Below are positions 1-5,503 of a DNA stretch of 5,538 nt, piece after piece. Origin of the DNA: Myxococcales bacterium (GTDB lineage Bacteria > Myxococcota_A > Bradymonadia > Bradymonadales > Bradymonadaceae); contig SKMT01000436.1 of assembly GCA_007120915.1 (NCBI GenBank), forward strand, positions 1 to 5,538, written 5' to 3'. The position numbers and the translations under genes were made by a program. How positions within the stretch are numbered: position 1 is the stretch's first letter; every line of letters begins with the position of its first letter. The notes beneath the pieces were generated by a model. It saw only the letters and a list, made by a program, of their open reading frames with translations, ran no database searches and was not told the DNA's origin.

Positions 1-445
1 CGGGCTTGATGTCGCGATGCACGATGCCCATTTCATGGGCTTCGGCCAGTGAGCGACAGATCTGGGAGGCGATGTGCACCGCCCGCTTCGGCGCCAGCGG
101 GGCCTCGTGTTCGATCAGATCGGTAAGCGTGCGCCCCGAGAGCAACTCCATCGACAAGAACAAAAACCCATCGTCGGTCTGACCGTAATCGAAGACGGTC
201 ACCGTGTTGGGGTGGCGTAGCTTGCTGACGGTTAATGCTTCGCGCTCAAAACGCTTGGCCATCACCGGATCGTGCGACGGAATGTATTTCAGTGCCACAC
301 GCCGGTCCATGTTCAACTGATGAGCTTCGTAGACCGCACCCATCCCACCGTAGCCCATCAGGCTGACGATCTTATAGCGTTCGGCCACCGTCTGGCCGAC
401 GAGCTGTTCGTAAAGCTGGCGTCGATTCTCGCGGTCGGAGCTCAT
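1..445 (-). CDS. Hanks-type serine/threonine protein kinase, N-terminal part (runs off the left edge)
   Basis: Minus-strand frame starting MSSDRENRRQLYEQL; 148 residues are visible before the window ends inside the catalytic loop. The N-lobe of a PknB-type eukaryotic-like kinase is plain: glycine loop GYGGMGAV at residues 31-38, ATP-binding lysine K53 in VALK, probable alpha-C glutamate E69 in FEREA, hinge region after FLSMEL (94-99), and catalytic-loop HRDIKP at 143-148, with D145 the proton-acceptor aspartate. All key N-lobe residues are present, so it should be an active kinase that transfers phosphate from ATP to Ser/Thr. The activation loop, any membrane anchor and any sensor domain lie outside the window. 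The start at 445 gives a normal short lead before the kinase fold, although the sequence in front lacks a strong Shine-Dalgarno. It lies 65 bp after the TPR protein gene on the same strand, so co-transcription is likely (inference). Confidence 0.95.
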   Translation of the reverse strand, partial: MSSDRENRRQLYEQLVGQTVAERYKIVSLMGYGGMGAVYEAHQLNMDRRVALKYIPSHDPVMAKRFEREALTVSKLRHPNTVTVFDYGQTDDGFLFLSMELLSGRTLTDLIEHEAPLAPKRAVHIASQICRSLAEAHEMGIVHRDIKP

Positions 446-460
446 GGTCGGAATCGAGAT

Positions 461-482
461 AGCGGTGTTCCGGTCCACCGCT
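461..482 (-). promoter_or_regulatory. Inverted repeat in the leader of the Ser/Thr kinase gene
   Basis: Perfect 7-bp inverted repeat, AGCGGTG and CACCGCT, around an 8-nt spacer. It lies between the TPR gene stop and the kinase start and ends 15 nt before that start. In the minus-strand transcript it would form a stable GC-rich hairpin next to the ribosome-binding region. No T-tract follows in the direction of transcription, so it does not look like a classical intrinsic terminator. It could attenuate translation, mark an RNA-processing site or be an operator. Its function is inference. Confidence 0.35.
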
Positions 483-510
483 GTTGGCGGGGGGGAGCAC
501 CTTCGTGAGA

Positions 511-1287
511 TTAGAAATCGAGGTGCAGGCCGAACCCGGCGTGGTCGGTGCCAATCCAGGGGGTGATGCTGCGTTTGCCGGCGAGGTCATCGCCCCCATC
601 CGCATCGGTGCTCGTCGCCGAGAACAACAGGTAGCCCCCCACAGCGGTGGTGACGATGCCGACGACGTAAAATCCGTCGGCGACCAGCCCCTGAGTTCGC
701 GCACGGCTCTGGGCGTCGCGGCGCTCATCGTAGGCCAGGTCGGTGTCGGTGATGCGGTCGGCGTTGCCGCTGGCAAAGATTCCCGTCAGTGCTCCCGCCC
801 CAACCATCGCCACTCCGGCGCCCAATGTAGCATAGGCCGGGACCATATCGGGTTGTTCAATGTCGTCGATCTGTTCATCCGGCTCTTCGTCGAGTTCTTC
901 CTTGTCCGCCACTTCTTCCTGGGCTTCTACTTCCTGGATTTCGCGGATGGCGTCGACCCGTTCCAGCGCCAGCTCTCGGGCTTCACTGTCGACATCGGGG
1001 GATCGGATAAATTCGTCGTAGTATTCTCGGGCCTTGTCCCACTCTTCGAGCTGTTCGTAGGTGTGGCCGATGTTGTATAGCAGGTTCGGCACCGGCTGCA
1101 GTTCATAGGCTTGCTGGAACTTGTCGATGGCCCGCTCGTAGTCCTCTTCGTTGAAGGCCTCGGCGGCCTCGGCGGACAGCGTTTCGACCTGTTCGGCCGT
1201 ACTCGGCCCGTCAGCAAACGCTACCGACGCCGGTGCCCCTACCGCCAGTGCCATCACTATTGCGCAAGCTACTGCAAGTCGTCGCAT
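511..1287 (-). CDS. Secreted/membrane TPR-repeat protein with acidic linker and two C-terminal TM helices
   Basis: 258 residues from the ATG at 1287. I prefer this start because MRRLAVACAIVMALAVGAPAS opens a classical Sec signal peptide, with likely cleavage after AFA (residues 23-25). The same frame is open 34 codons further upstream, but that extension would bury the signal peptide. Residues about 38-104 hold two tetratricopeptide repeats (AFNEEDYERAIDKFQQAYEL, then LYNIGHTYEQLEEWDKAREYY). A strongly acidic, probably helical linker follows (17 Asp/Glu in residues 116-147). Then come two hydrophobic segments, about 152-172 and 201-222, with a charged loop between, and a C-terminal tail ending GFGLHLDF. 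This architecture resembles TPR proteins common in Myxococcota, often near Ser/Thr kinases (family knowledge); no enzyme function is implied. TPRs bind proteins, so a scaffold or envelope sensor role with the downstream kinase is inference. Its ribosome-binding site is weak. Confidence 0.88.
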   Translation of the reverse strand: MRRLAVACAIVMALAVGAPASVAFADGPSTAEQVETLSAEAAEAFNEEDYERAIDKFQQAYELQPVPNLLYNIGHTYEQLEEWDKAREYYDEFIRSPDVDSEARELALERVDAIREIQEVEAQEEVADKEELDEEPDEQIDDIEQPDMVPAYATLGAGVAMVGAGALTGIFASGNADRITDTDLAYDERRDAQSRARTQGLVADGFYVVGIVTTAVGGYLLFSATSTDADGGDDLAGKRSITPWIGTDHAGFGLHLDF

Positions 1288-1340
1288 CACCGTTGTCTCT
1301 GAACCGGGAAAGATGTGCCGGATATGCCTACACGCCTGCG

Positions 1341-1369
1341 ATGATAACCGAACTGCCAGAATGCGTCTA
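1341..1369 (-). promoter_or_regulatory. Candidate sigma70-type promoter for the TPR protein gene
   Basis: On the minus strand, TAGACG (1364-1369, 4/6 match to TTGACA) and TATCAT (1341-1346, 5/6 match to TATAAT) are separated by exactly 17 bp. It lies in the 108-bp gap after the ABC1 kinase stop. Predicted transcription would start near 1334, giving a leader of about 47 nt before the ATG at 1287. This suggests that the TPR and Ser/Thr kinase genes form their own transcription unit rather than depending on read-through. Prediction by consensus only. Confidence 0.45.
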
Positions 1370-1395
1370 GCAGTGGCGCCGGCGGTCACCTGTGG

Positions 1396-2775
1396 TCAAA
1401 AGATCACCGGTTCGCCCGTCAATCGGCCTCGGCGCCGGGCCGTTTCGACCGCTTCGGTGGCCACGTCGATGCGCGCTTCCATCTTGCGCAACAGCCCTTT
1501 GATGCCGCTGAGAACCCGGAAGTAGGGCAGCGCATCCGGTGGAGGGACGAGGCGCATAAAGCTGGGGTGGCGCAGCATAAACTTCTTGCCGTCCATCGCC
1601 GGCTGCCACTGCGAAAAGTCAAAGGGCTCCCGTTGCAAAAACGGCTTCAATACAATTTCGTTGTACTCGTGAAGTAGATCCGGATCGAGATCGTCGCCGC
1701 TCAGATCGTCGCCCCCAAAGCCCAACTGAACCATCGTTTCTGCCACGCGAACCCGGTCGTCTTGCCAGGTGGCATCGAGGATGTCTAAGAATCCATCGGC
1801 AAATTCGGCGTCGAACCGTTTGACGCTGCCGAAGTCGAGCAGCACCAGCGTGTCATCTTCGGTCAACAGAAAGTTGCCGGGATGGGGATCGGCATGAAGC
1901 TCCAGCTTTTCGTGGAACATCCAGGAAAACAGCGACACCCACCGCTGCAAAATGGCGTTGCGACGCGACTCGTCGTCCATCTGTGCGAGCACCTCATCGA
2001 GCTTGTCGCCCTCCATCAGTTCCATCACCAGGACGGTGCGGCGGGTCCAGCGGTGGATGGGGCGCGGCGAGATAACATCGTCGCGCTCGGCGAGTATGTC
2101 CTGGAAACGCTCCAGGTTTTCCGCTTCGTTTTCGTAGTCCAGCTCGTCGTGAAGAATGTCGCGGATCTCTTCGAAGTACTCGTCCAGCCGCTGCTTATCG
2201 GCGACGACACGGGCGTAGACCAGCGCCGACTTCAGTGTCCTCAGGTCGCTCTCCAGGGCATGGGCGATCCCGGGATACTGCACCTTTACGGCGACATCGG
2301 TGCCGTCTTCCAGGCGAGCGTGGTGGACCTGACCCAGGCTCGCTGAGCCCACCGGCTCGTGGTCAAAGTACGAAAAGACGCTCTCCAGAGGGCGATCGAA
2401 GGCGTCTTCAATTTGATCTCGTACCGTCAGAAACGGCATCGGAGGCGCATCGCGCTGAAGCGATGACAATACGTTGGAGAACTCCGGGGGAACCAGCTCC
2501 GGGTCCGCCGACAGAAGCTGGCCGATCTTCATGGAGGCACCCTTCAGATCGCCGAGCACTTCGGCGGCGCGGGCGGCATTTTTCTCGAACGCCTGCTCCA
2601 GCGCTTCGCGACGGCTCTCCTCGTCACCGCCGCGAAGGGCATTCCCCAGCTTGCTCATCAGGCTAGACGCCGTCACTTTCGCTGACATACTGCCGAGCTT
2701 CCAGGCGCGCTTGAAGCGGCTGGTGGTCACCTCTTCGCCTTCTTCACCGGCCAGTTTTTCCCAGTCTTCGGACAT
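1396..2775 (-). CDS. AarF/ABC1/UbiB-family atypical kinase
   Basis: 459 residues; ATG at 2775 with a good Shine-Dalgarno (AAGGA at 2783-2787, 7-nt spacing). All ABC1 hallmarks are visible in order: the KxGQ motif K83-I-G-Q86 in the N-terminal extension, the Ala-rich-loop equivalent GSASLGQVH at 143-151 (replacing a kinase glycine loop), VAVK with K164, the ExD region ELDYENEAEN at 211-220 (E211, D213), catalytic-loop HADPHPGN at 294-301, and metal-binding DFG at 314-316. The fold is that of the UbiB/COQ8 family, whose members support isoprenoid-quinone (ubiquinone) synthesis or lipid homeostasis, probably as ATPases or small-molecule kinases. The protein is shorter than E. coli UbiB (about 546 residues) and I see no C-terminal membrane helices, so it is probably soluble or peripheral. 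No ubi genes are nearby, so a UbiB role cannot be claimed and I give no symbol. It is transcribed divergently from the sugar dehydrogenase gene. Confidence 0.95.
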   Translation of the reverse strand: MSEDWEKLAGEEGEEVTTSRFKRAWKLGSMSAKVTASSLMSKLGNALRGGDEESRREALEQAFEKNAARAAEVLGDLKGASMKIGQLLSADPELVPPEFSNVLSSLQRDAPPMPFLTVRDQIEDAFDRPLESVFSYFDHEPVGSASLGQVHHARLEDGTDVAVKVQYPGIAHALESDLRTLKSALVYARVVADKQRLDEYFEEIRDILHDELDYENEAENLERFQDILAERDDVISPRPIHRWTRRTVLVMELMEGDKLDEVLAQMDDESRRNAILQRWVSLFSWMFHEKLELHADPHPGNFLLTEDDTLVLLDFGSVKRFDAEFADGFLDILDATWQDDRVRVAETMVQLGFGGDDLSGDDLDPDLLHEYNEIVLKPFLQREPFDFSQWQPAMDGKKFMLRHPSFMRLVPPPDALPYFRVLSGIKGLLRKMEARIDVATEAVETARRRGRLTGEPVIF

Positions 2776-2853
2776 CGCGCATTCCTTGTGTACGGCGTAG
2801 TCTTGCCGTGGACTGTAGTAAACAGATGCGATGGGGGCCAGTCTTCCCGACGA

Positions 2854-2859
2854 TTGACA
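2854..2859 (+). promoter_or_regulatory. Perfect -35-like hexamer upstream of the sugar dehydrogenase gene
   Basis: TTGACA (6/6) lies 67 bp before the ATG at 2927, in the 151-bp divergent intergenic region. No recognisable -10 hexamer lies 16-19 bp downstream (the best windows are GTGGTT or TGGTTA). It is therefore either half of an activator-dependent promoter, part of an alternative-sigma promoter, or chance. Confidence 0.25.
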
Positions 2860-2893
2860 TTGTGCACCAGGGTGCCGTGGTTAGGAGAGTGTC

Positions 2894-2905
2894 GAATCAT
2901 GATTC
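2894..2905. promoter_or_regulatory. Perfect 12-bp palindrome, candidate operator
   Basis: GAATCATGATTC is a perfect AT-rich palindrome in otherwise GC-rich DNA. It sits 21 bp before the sugar dehydrogenase start and 35 bp downstream of the TTGACA hexamer, where a repressor would block transcription or initiation. The likely ribosome-binding site GGAG (2916-2919) lies just downstream. The regulator is unknown, and operator function is inference. Confidence 0.35.
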
Positions 2906-2926
2906 TGATCGGTATGGAGCGAGTCA

Positions 2927-4099
2927 ATGAAGCGTAACGTCTGCATTGTAGTGGCCGCAGCGACGGCACTGGCAGTATCCGTTGGTTGTGACCCCGGCGA
3001 TGAGCCGGCACCTGAGGAGATCGACGAGCAGTTCAGCTCGGAGTACGAAGAATTTCGGCTCACTGCCATTGCCGGGCCCTTTGAGCATCCCTGGGCGGTA
3101 CAACCGCTGGGCGAGGACCGATGGCTGGTCACGGAGAGACCGGGGCGACTGGTTCTGGTGGAGGATGGCGGCGATCAGATTCGCGAAATTGATGGTCTTC
3201 CGGAGGTTCGCGCCGACGGCCAGGGGGGGATGCTTGATGTGGCCGTGCACCCGGAGTTCGACGAGCAGCCCTGGGTATATCTGACCTATTCGAAGCCCGA
3301 AGATGGGGGCGAGACAGCCACCGCTCTTTCCAGGGGACGTCTGCAAGGGGAGGCGTTGGAAGATGTGGAGGAGCTGTTTGTGCAGAACAACTCATTTTCT
3401 TCGGGAACCCACTACGGCAGTCGGATCGCCTGGAACGAAGATGGGCAACTGCTGATGTCCATCGGCGACAGGGGCGACCCGTTGCAGGCACAGCAGTTGG
3501 ATGACCATACCGGCACTATCCTTCGTCTCGAAGCAGATGGATCGGTGCCCGAGGACAATCCCTTCGTCGATGATGATGAGGCGCTCGATGAGATTTATGC
3601 CTACGGGTTGCGAAATGTGCAGGGCATGGTCGTCGACCCGGATATCGGCCAGATCTGGGTGACCGACCATGGCCCGCGAGGCGGTGATGAGATCAATCTG
3701 ATCGAGGCCGGCGAAAACTACGGCTGGCCACTGGTGACCCTGGGGCTGGATTACGGCACCGAAGAGATGCCGGACTACGCGGAGGGGCGCAGAATGGAGG
3801 GGGTGGTCGAGCCGGTCCATGAGTTTTTGCCAACCCACGCGCCCTCTGGGCTGGCGCTGGTCGGCGGCGAGCAGTTTGGGGCCTGGCAGGGCAATCTGCT
3901 CGCCGGGGGATTGAGAGCTCAGAGAATTCGCCGCGTCGTCATCGACGAGTACGACGGTGACTACGAGGTGTTCCACGAGGAGGAGTTGTTGCTGCAGCAG
4001 ATCGGTCGGATTCGCGATGTCGCCGAAGGGCCCGACGGAAGTCTCTACGTGGTCAACGACGCCGAAAACGGTCAACTGTTTCGCATCGGGGCGCCCTGA
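2927..4099 (+). CDS. PQQ-dependent aldose sugar dehydrogenase-like lipoprotein (six-bladed beta-propeller)
   Basis: 390 residues from the ATG at 2927, with GGAG at 2916-2919 as ribosome-binding site. Residues 1-21 form a lipoprotein-type signal peptide ending SVGC (C21), followed by Asp and an acidic linker. From about residue 43 the protein follows the glucose/sorbosone dehydrogenase family (soluble GDH, E. coli Asd/YliI): TERPGRL 69-75, GQGG 98-101, HPEF 108-111, RGRL 136-139, HYGSR 162-166 with H162 matching the catalytic base, GDR 180-182, YGLRNVQG 226-233 with R229 matching the PQQ-contacting arginine, DHGPRGGDEINLI 247-259, NYGWP 264-268, APSG 305-308, RIRDV 361-365 and GPDGSLY 368-374. 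Such enzymes oxidise aldose sugars to lactones using PQQ and calcium outside the cytoplasm. No PQQ-synthesis gene is in the window, so cofactor supply and substrate are unknown. The family motifs are strong; exact sugar specificity cannot be read from sequence. Confidence 0.93.
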   Translation: MKRNVCIVVAAATALAVSVGCDPGDEPAPEEIDEQFSSEYEEFRLTAIAGPFEHPWAVQPLGEDRWLVTERPGRLVLVEDGGDQIREIDGLPEVRADGQGGMLDVAVHPEFDEQPWVYLTYSKPEDGGETATALSRGRLQGEALEDVEELFVQNNSFSSGTHYGSRIAWNEDGQLLMSIGDRGDPLQAQQLDDHTGTILRLEADGSVPEDNPFVDDDEALDEIYAYGLRNVQGMVVDPDIGQIWVTDHGPRGGDEINLIEAGENYGWPLVTLGLDYGTEEMPDYAEGRRMEGVVEPVHEFLPTHAPSGLALVGGEQFGAWQGNLLAGGLRAQRIRRVVIDEYDGDYEVFHEEELLLQQIGRIRDVAEGPDGSLYVVNDAENGQLFRIGAP

Positions 4100-4122
4100 A
4101 TTCTTGAGGAACTCCTGCTGGA

Positions 4123-5208
4123 TTACGGCACGGTCACCCGCACCATCCCGAACTCCGCATCTTCTCGATCCGGGCTGACGTAGCGCAGGTCGCGGATAAT
4201 GACCTCCTGGCCCTCATCGAGCTTGCGGACTTCGTAAGTGGGAAACCGCATCCAGTTGACGAACCCCCGGATGCTGTCGTCCTGCAAGGCTTGTTTGACG
4301 ACGTCGCCTGGCTCTTCGATGGGGATGGGGTCGAAGAACTGTTCGGTGCGCAGCCCATCCAGCAGGTCGACACGGATGCCGTAGTAATGGGTGTCCGTGG
4401 CAGCGACGACTTCCCGAACGAAGGGATTGGCGGGCACCGGGCCGGACATCAAATCGGCCCGGGCGACCGGTTCGTTGGGAAGCTCGTCGACCACGGTGTT
4501 TCCGGCGATCTGGTTGCCTGCCATTGTTGCCGCCAGGTAGACAAACACCGCTGTCAGGCAGACCAGGGCGACCCGCTGGTTTTGTCCGGGGCTGACTCCG
4601 TGCCATCGGACAGCGACGATAGTGGCCAATCCCACAAGCCAGACCACAGCAGCGGGCCAGGGGACCTGCGGGGCGAGGAGCACCACTGCGGTTAGCAAAA
4701 GCCCCAGCGCCGCCCACAGCCCCTGGCTTATCTTCGAGCCGGAGTAGGCAAATACCGCAGCCGCGGCGAGCAGAAGCCACATCCAGGGGTCGGCGATAAA
4801 CAACAGATCCCCGTAGAACCAACGGTCATCGAAGGGGGTAAGAAGGCGGATTCCGTAGGTGTTAAGCCAGTCCAGAAACAGGTGGCTGGCCACCCCCAGC
4901 ACCCCCAGCAGATATACCATCCCTGGTCGCACGGGCTTTTTTTCGGAGTCGCCGCGGCGCCGAAAGATTCGATCGTACCCGCACATCAGCGCTGTCAGCA
5001 CCAGCGGCAGCACAATCAGCGCCCCAATCCCGTGCGTTAGCCCCCGGCGATACAACAGCGACGCATCCGATCCGGCGAGGGTGAGCACAGCATCAATATC
5101 CGGCGCGTTCGCCCCGATGATCAGAGTCGCCGTCGCCAACGGGGTCGTCTGTTTCAGCCTGGTCTGCGCCATAGTGGCACCGGCCAGGGTATGAGCAATT
5201 GGGTCCAT
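4123..5208 (-). CDS. YdjM/DUF457-type membrane-bound metal-dependent hydrolase
   Basis: 361 residues from the ATG at 5208. This frame is open another 104 codons upstream, but the family begins MDP..HTLAG, and the upstream part is low-complexity and overlaps the repeat region, so the internal start is chosen. The ribosome-binding site is weak. Conserved putative metal-ligand motifs sit in the N-terminal half: H6 in DPIAHT, NAPDID at 34-39, RRGLTHG at 54-60 (H59), SHLFLDW at 108-114 (H109, D113), then TYG 117-119, TPFDDRW 124-130 and ADPWMW 139-144. About six hydrophobic segments follow from residue 60 to 230 (roughly 60-77, 97-115, 141-155, 163-180, 184-200, 213-230). The last 130 residues form a soluble domain with PVPANPF (257-263) and HYYGIRVDLLDG (274-285), as in longer members of this family. 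E. coli YdjM is a LexA-regulated inner-membrane protein of unproved activity; the substrate here is unknown. It converges on the sugar dehydrogenase gene with 23 bp between stops. Confidence 0.85.
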   Translation of the reverse strand: MDPIAHTLAGATMAQTRLKQTTPLATATLIIGANAPDIDAVLTLAGSDASLLYRRGLTHGIGALIVLPLVLTALMCGYDRIFRRRGDSEKKPVRPGMVYLLGVLGVASHLFLDWLNTYGIRLLTPFDDRWFYGDLLFIADPWMWLLLAAAAVFAYSGSKISQGLWAALGLLLTAVVLLAPQVPWPAAVVWLVGLATIVAVRWHGVSPGQNQRVALVCLTAVFVYLAATMAGNQIAGNTVVDELPNEPVARADLMSGPVPANPFVREVVAATDTHYYGIRVDLLDGLRTEQFFDPIPIEEPGDVVKQALQDDSIRGFVNWMRFPTYEVRKLDEGQEVIIRDLRYVSPDREDAEFGMVRVTVP

Positions 5209-5267
5209 GGAATCCGGGTATTTCAGAGAGGCACACAACCGCCGCAACCATCCCAGAGGCCCGTACC

Positions 5268-5289
5268 CGTTGGCAAGCAGCACCCAACG
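5268..5289. repeat. Short inverted repeat next to repeat copy 1
   Basis: CGTTGG (5268-5273) and CCAACG (5284-5289) form a perfect 6-bp inverted repeat around a 10-nt spacer. It lies 4 nt from the C-tract of repeat copy 1 and about 60 nt upstream of the YdjM-type start. It could be an operator or part of a folded leader. Short enough to be chance. Confidence 0.25.
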
Positions 5290-5295
5290 ACCGCC

Positions 5296-5330
5296 CCCCC
5301 CCCTGACTGCATGTCCGAGGGACATGCATC
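5296..5330. repeat. 35-nt hairpin repeat, copy 1
   Basis: Eight Cs (within a run of ten, 5294-5303), then TGAC, then a perfect 9-bp hairpin: TGCATGTCC (5308-5316), loop GAG, GGACATGCA (5320-5328), ending TC. All 35 bases are identical to the copy at 5504-5538 in the same orientation. The hairpin is followed by neither a T-tract on the plus strand nor a U-tract when read on the minus strand, where a G-run follows, so it is not a standard terminator. I do not recognise the family. Confidence 0.85.
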
Positions 5331-5343
5331 GGCCAGTATTTGT

Positions 5344-5378
5344 GGGGTGAGTCCGGATTCGGGGCGCACTCCGACCCC
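5344..5378. other. Predicted bulged hairpin between the two repeats
   Basis: GGGGTGAGT (5344-5352) pairs with ACTC (5368-5371) and ACCCC (5374-5378): nine base pairs interrupted only by a 2-nt bulge (5372-5373). A competing pairing exists, CGGGG 5360-5364 with CCCCG 5375-5379. This could be one arm of a structured RNA. Based on inspection by eye, without energy calculation. Confidence 0.3.
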
Positions 5379-5449
5379 GGTTCTGGGTACCCCTCTCGTC
5401 GCTCCGAAAATCACGTCCGATTGCACCCGGTGCCAGCAGCCAGATTCCA

Positions 5450-5463
5450 GGGGGCCGGCCCCC
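5450..5463. repeat. 14-bp perfect GC palindrome
   Basis: GGGGGCCGGCCCCC is a perfect palindrome in the middle of the inter-repeat segment. As RNA it could form a short, very stable GGGGG/CCCCC stem with a CCGG loop. As DNA it could be a protein site or simply GC-rich chance sequence. Confidence 0.4.
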
Positions 5464-5481
5464 CGATCCCAAACGAAGAAC

Positions 5482-5503
5482 AGGTCTCGATCCGGGGTGA
5501 CCT
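5482..5503. repeat. Inverted repeat abutting the C-tract of repeat copy 2
   Basis: AGGTC (5482-5486) and GACCT (5499-5503) are perfect 5-bp inverted arms around 12 nt. The right arm ends exactly where the C-tract of copy 2 begins. Short, and possibly chance, but its position at the repeat boundary is notable. Confidence 0.2.

Noticed and set aside
484..1080. Long plus-strand ORF opposite the TPR gene
   Set aside because: It is the antisense of a well-supported gene with a signal peptide and TPR motifs, and its translation shows no family features. Other antisense ORFs (for example 3392-4075 minus, 1882-2346 plus) are rejected for the same reason.
1334..1370. Sigma54 (-24/-12) promoter before the TPR gene (TGGCAG...TTAT)
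   Set aside because: The GG element is present, but the essential GC of the -12 element is missing. The sigma70-like reading fits better.
2794..2822. Sigma70 promoter for the ABC1 kinase (TTTACT, 17 bp, TACGCC on the minus strand)
   Set aside because: The spacing is right, but the -10 matches at only two of six positions. I do not report it as a feature.
4100..4122. Bidirectional terminator between the convergent genes
   Set aside because: Only a 4-bp AGGA/TCCT pairing with a 2-nt loop is visible in the 23-bp gap and no T-tract, too weak to call.
5268..5289. Integron attC-like core site (ACCCAAC at 5282-5288 fits RYYYAAC)
   Set aside because: The partner arm reads GTTGGCA, which breaks GTTRRRY, and the arms are in the wrong order for an attC site. 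There is no integrase or cassette structure.
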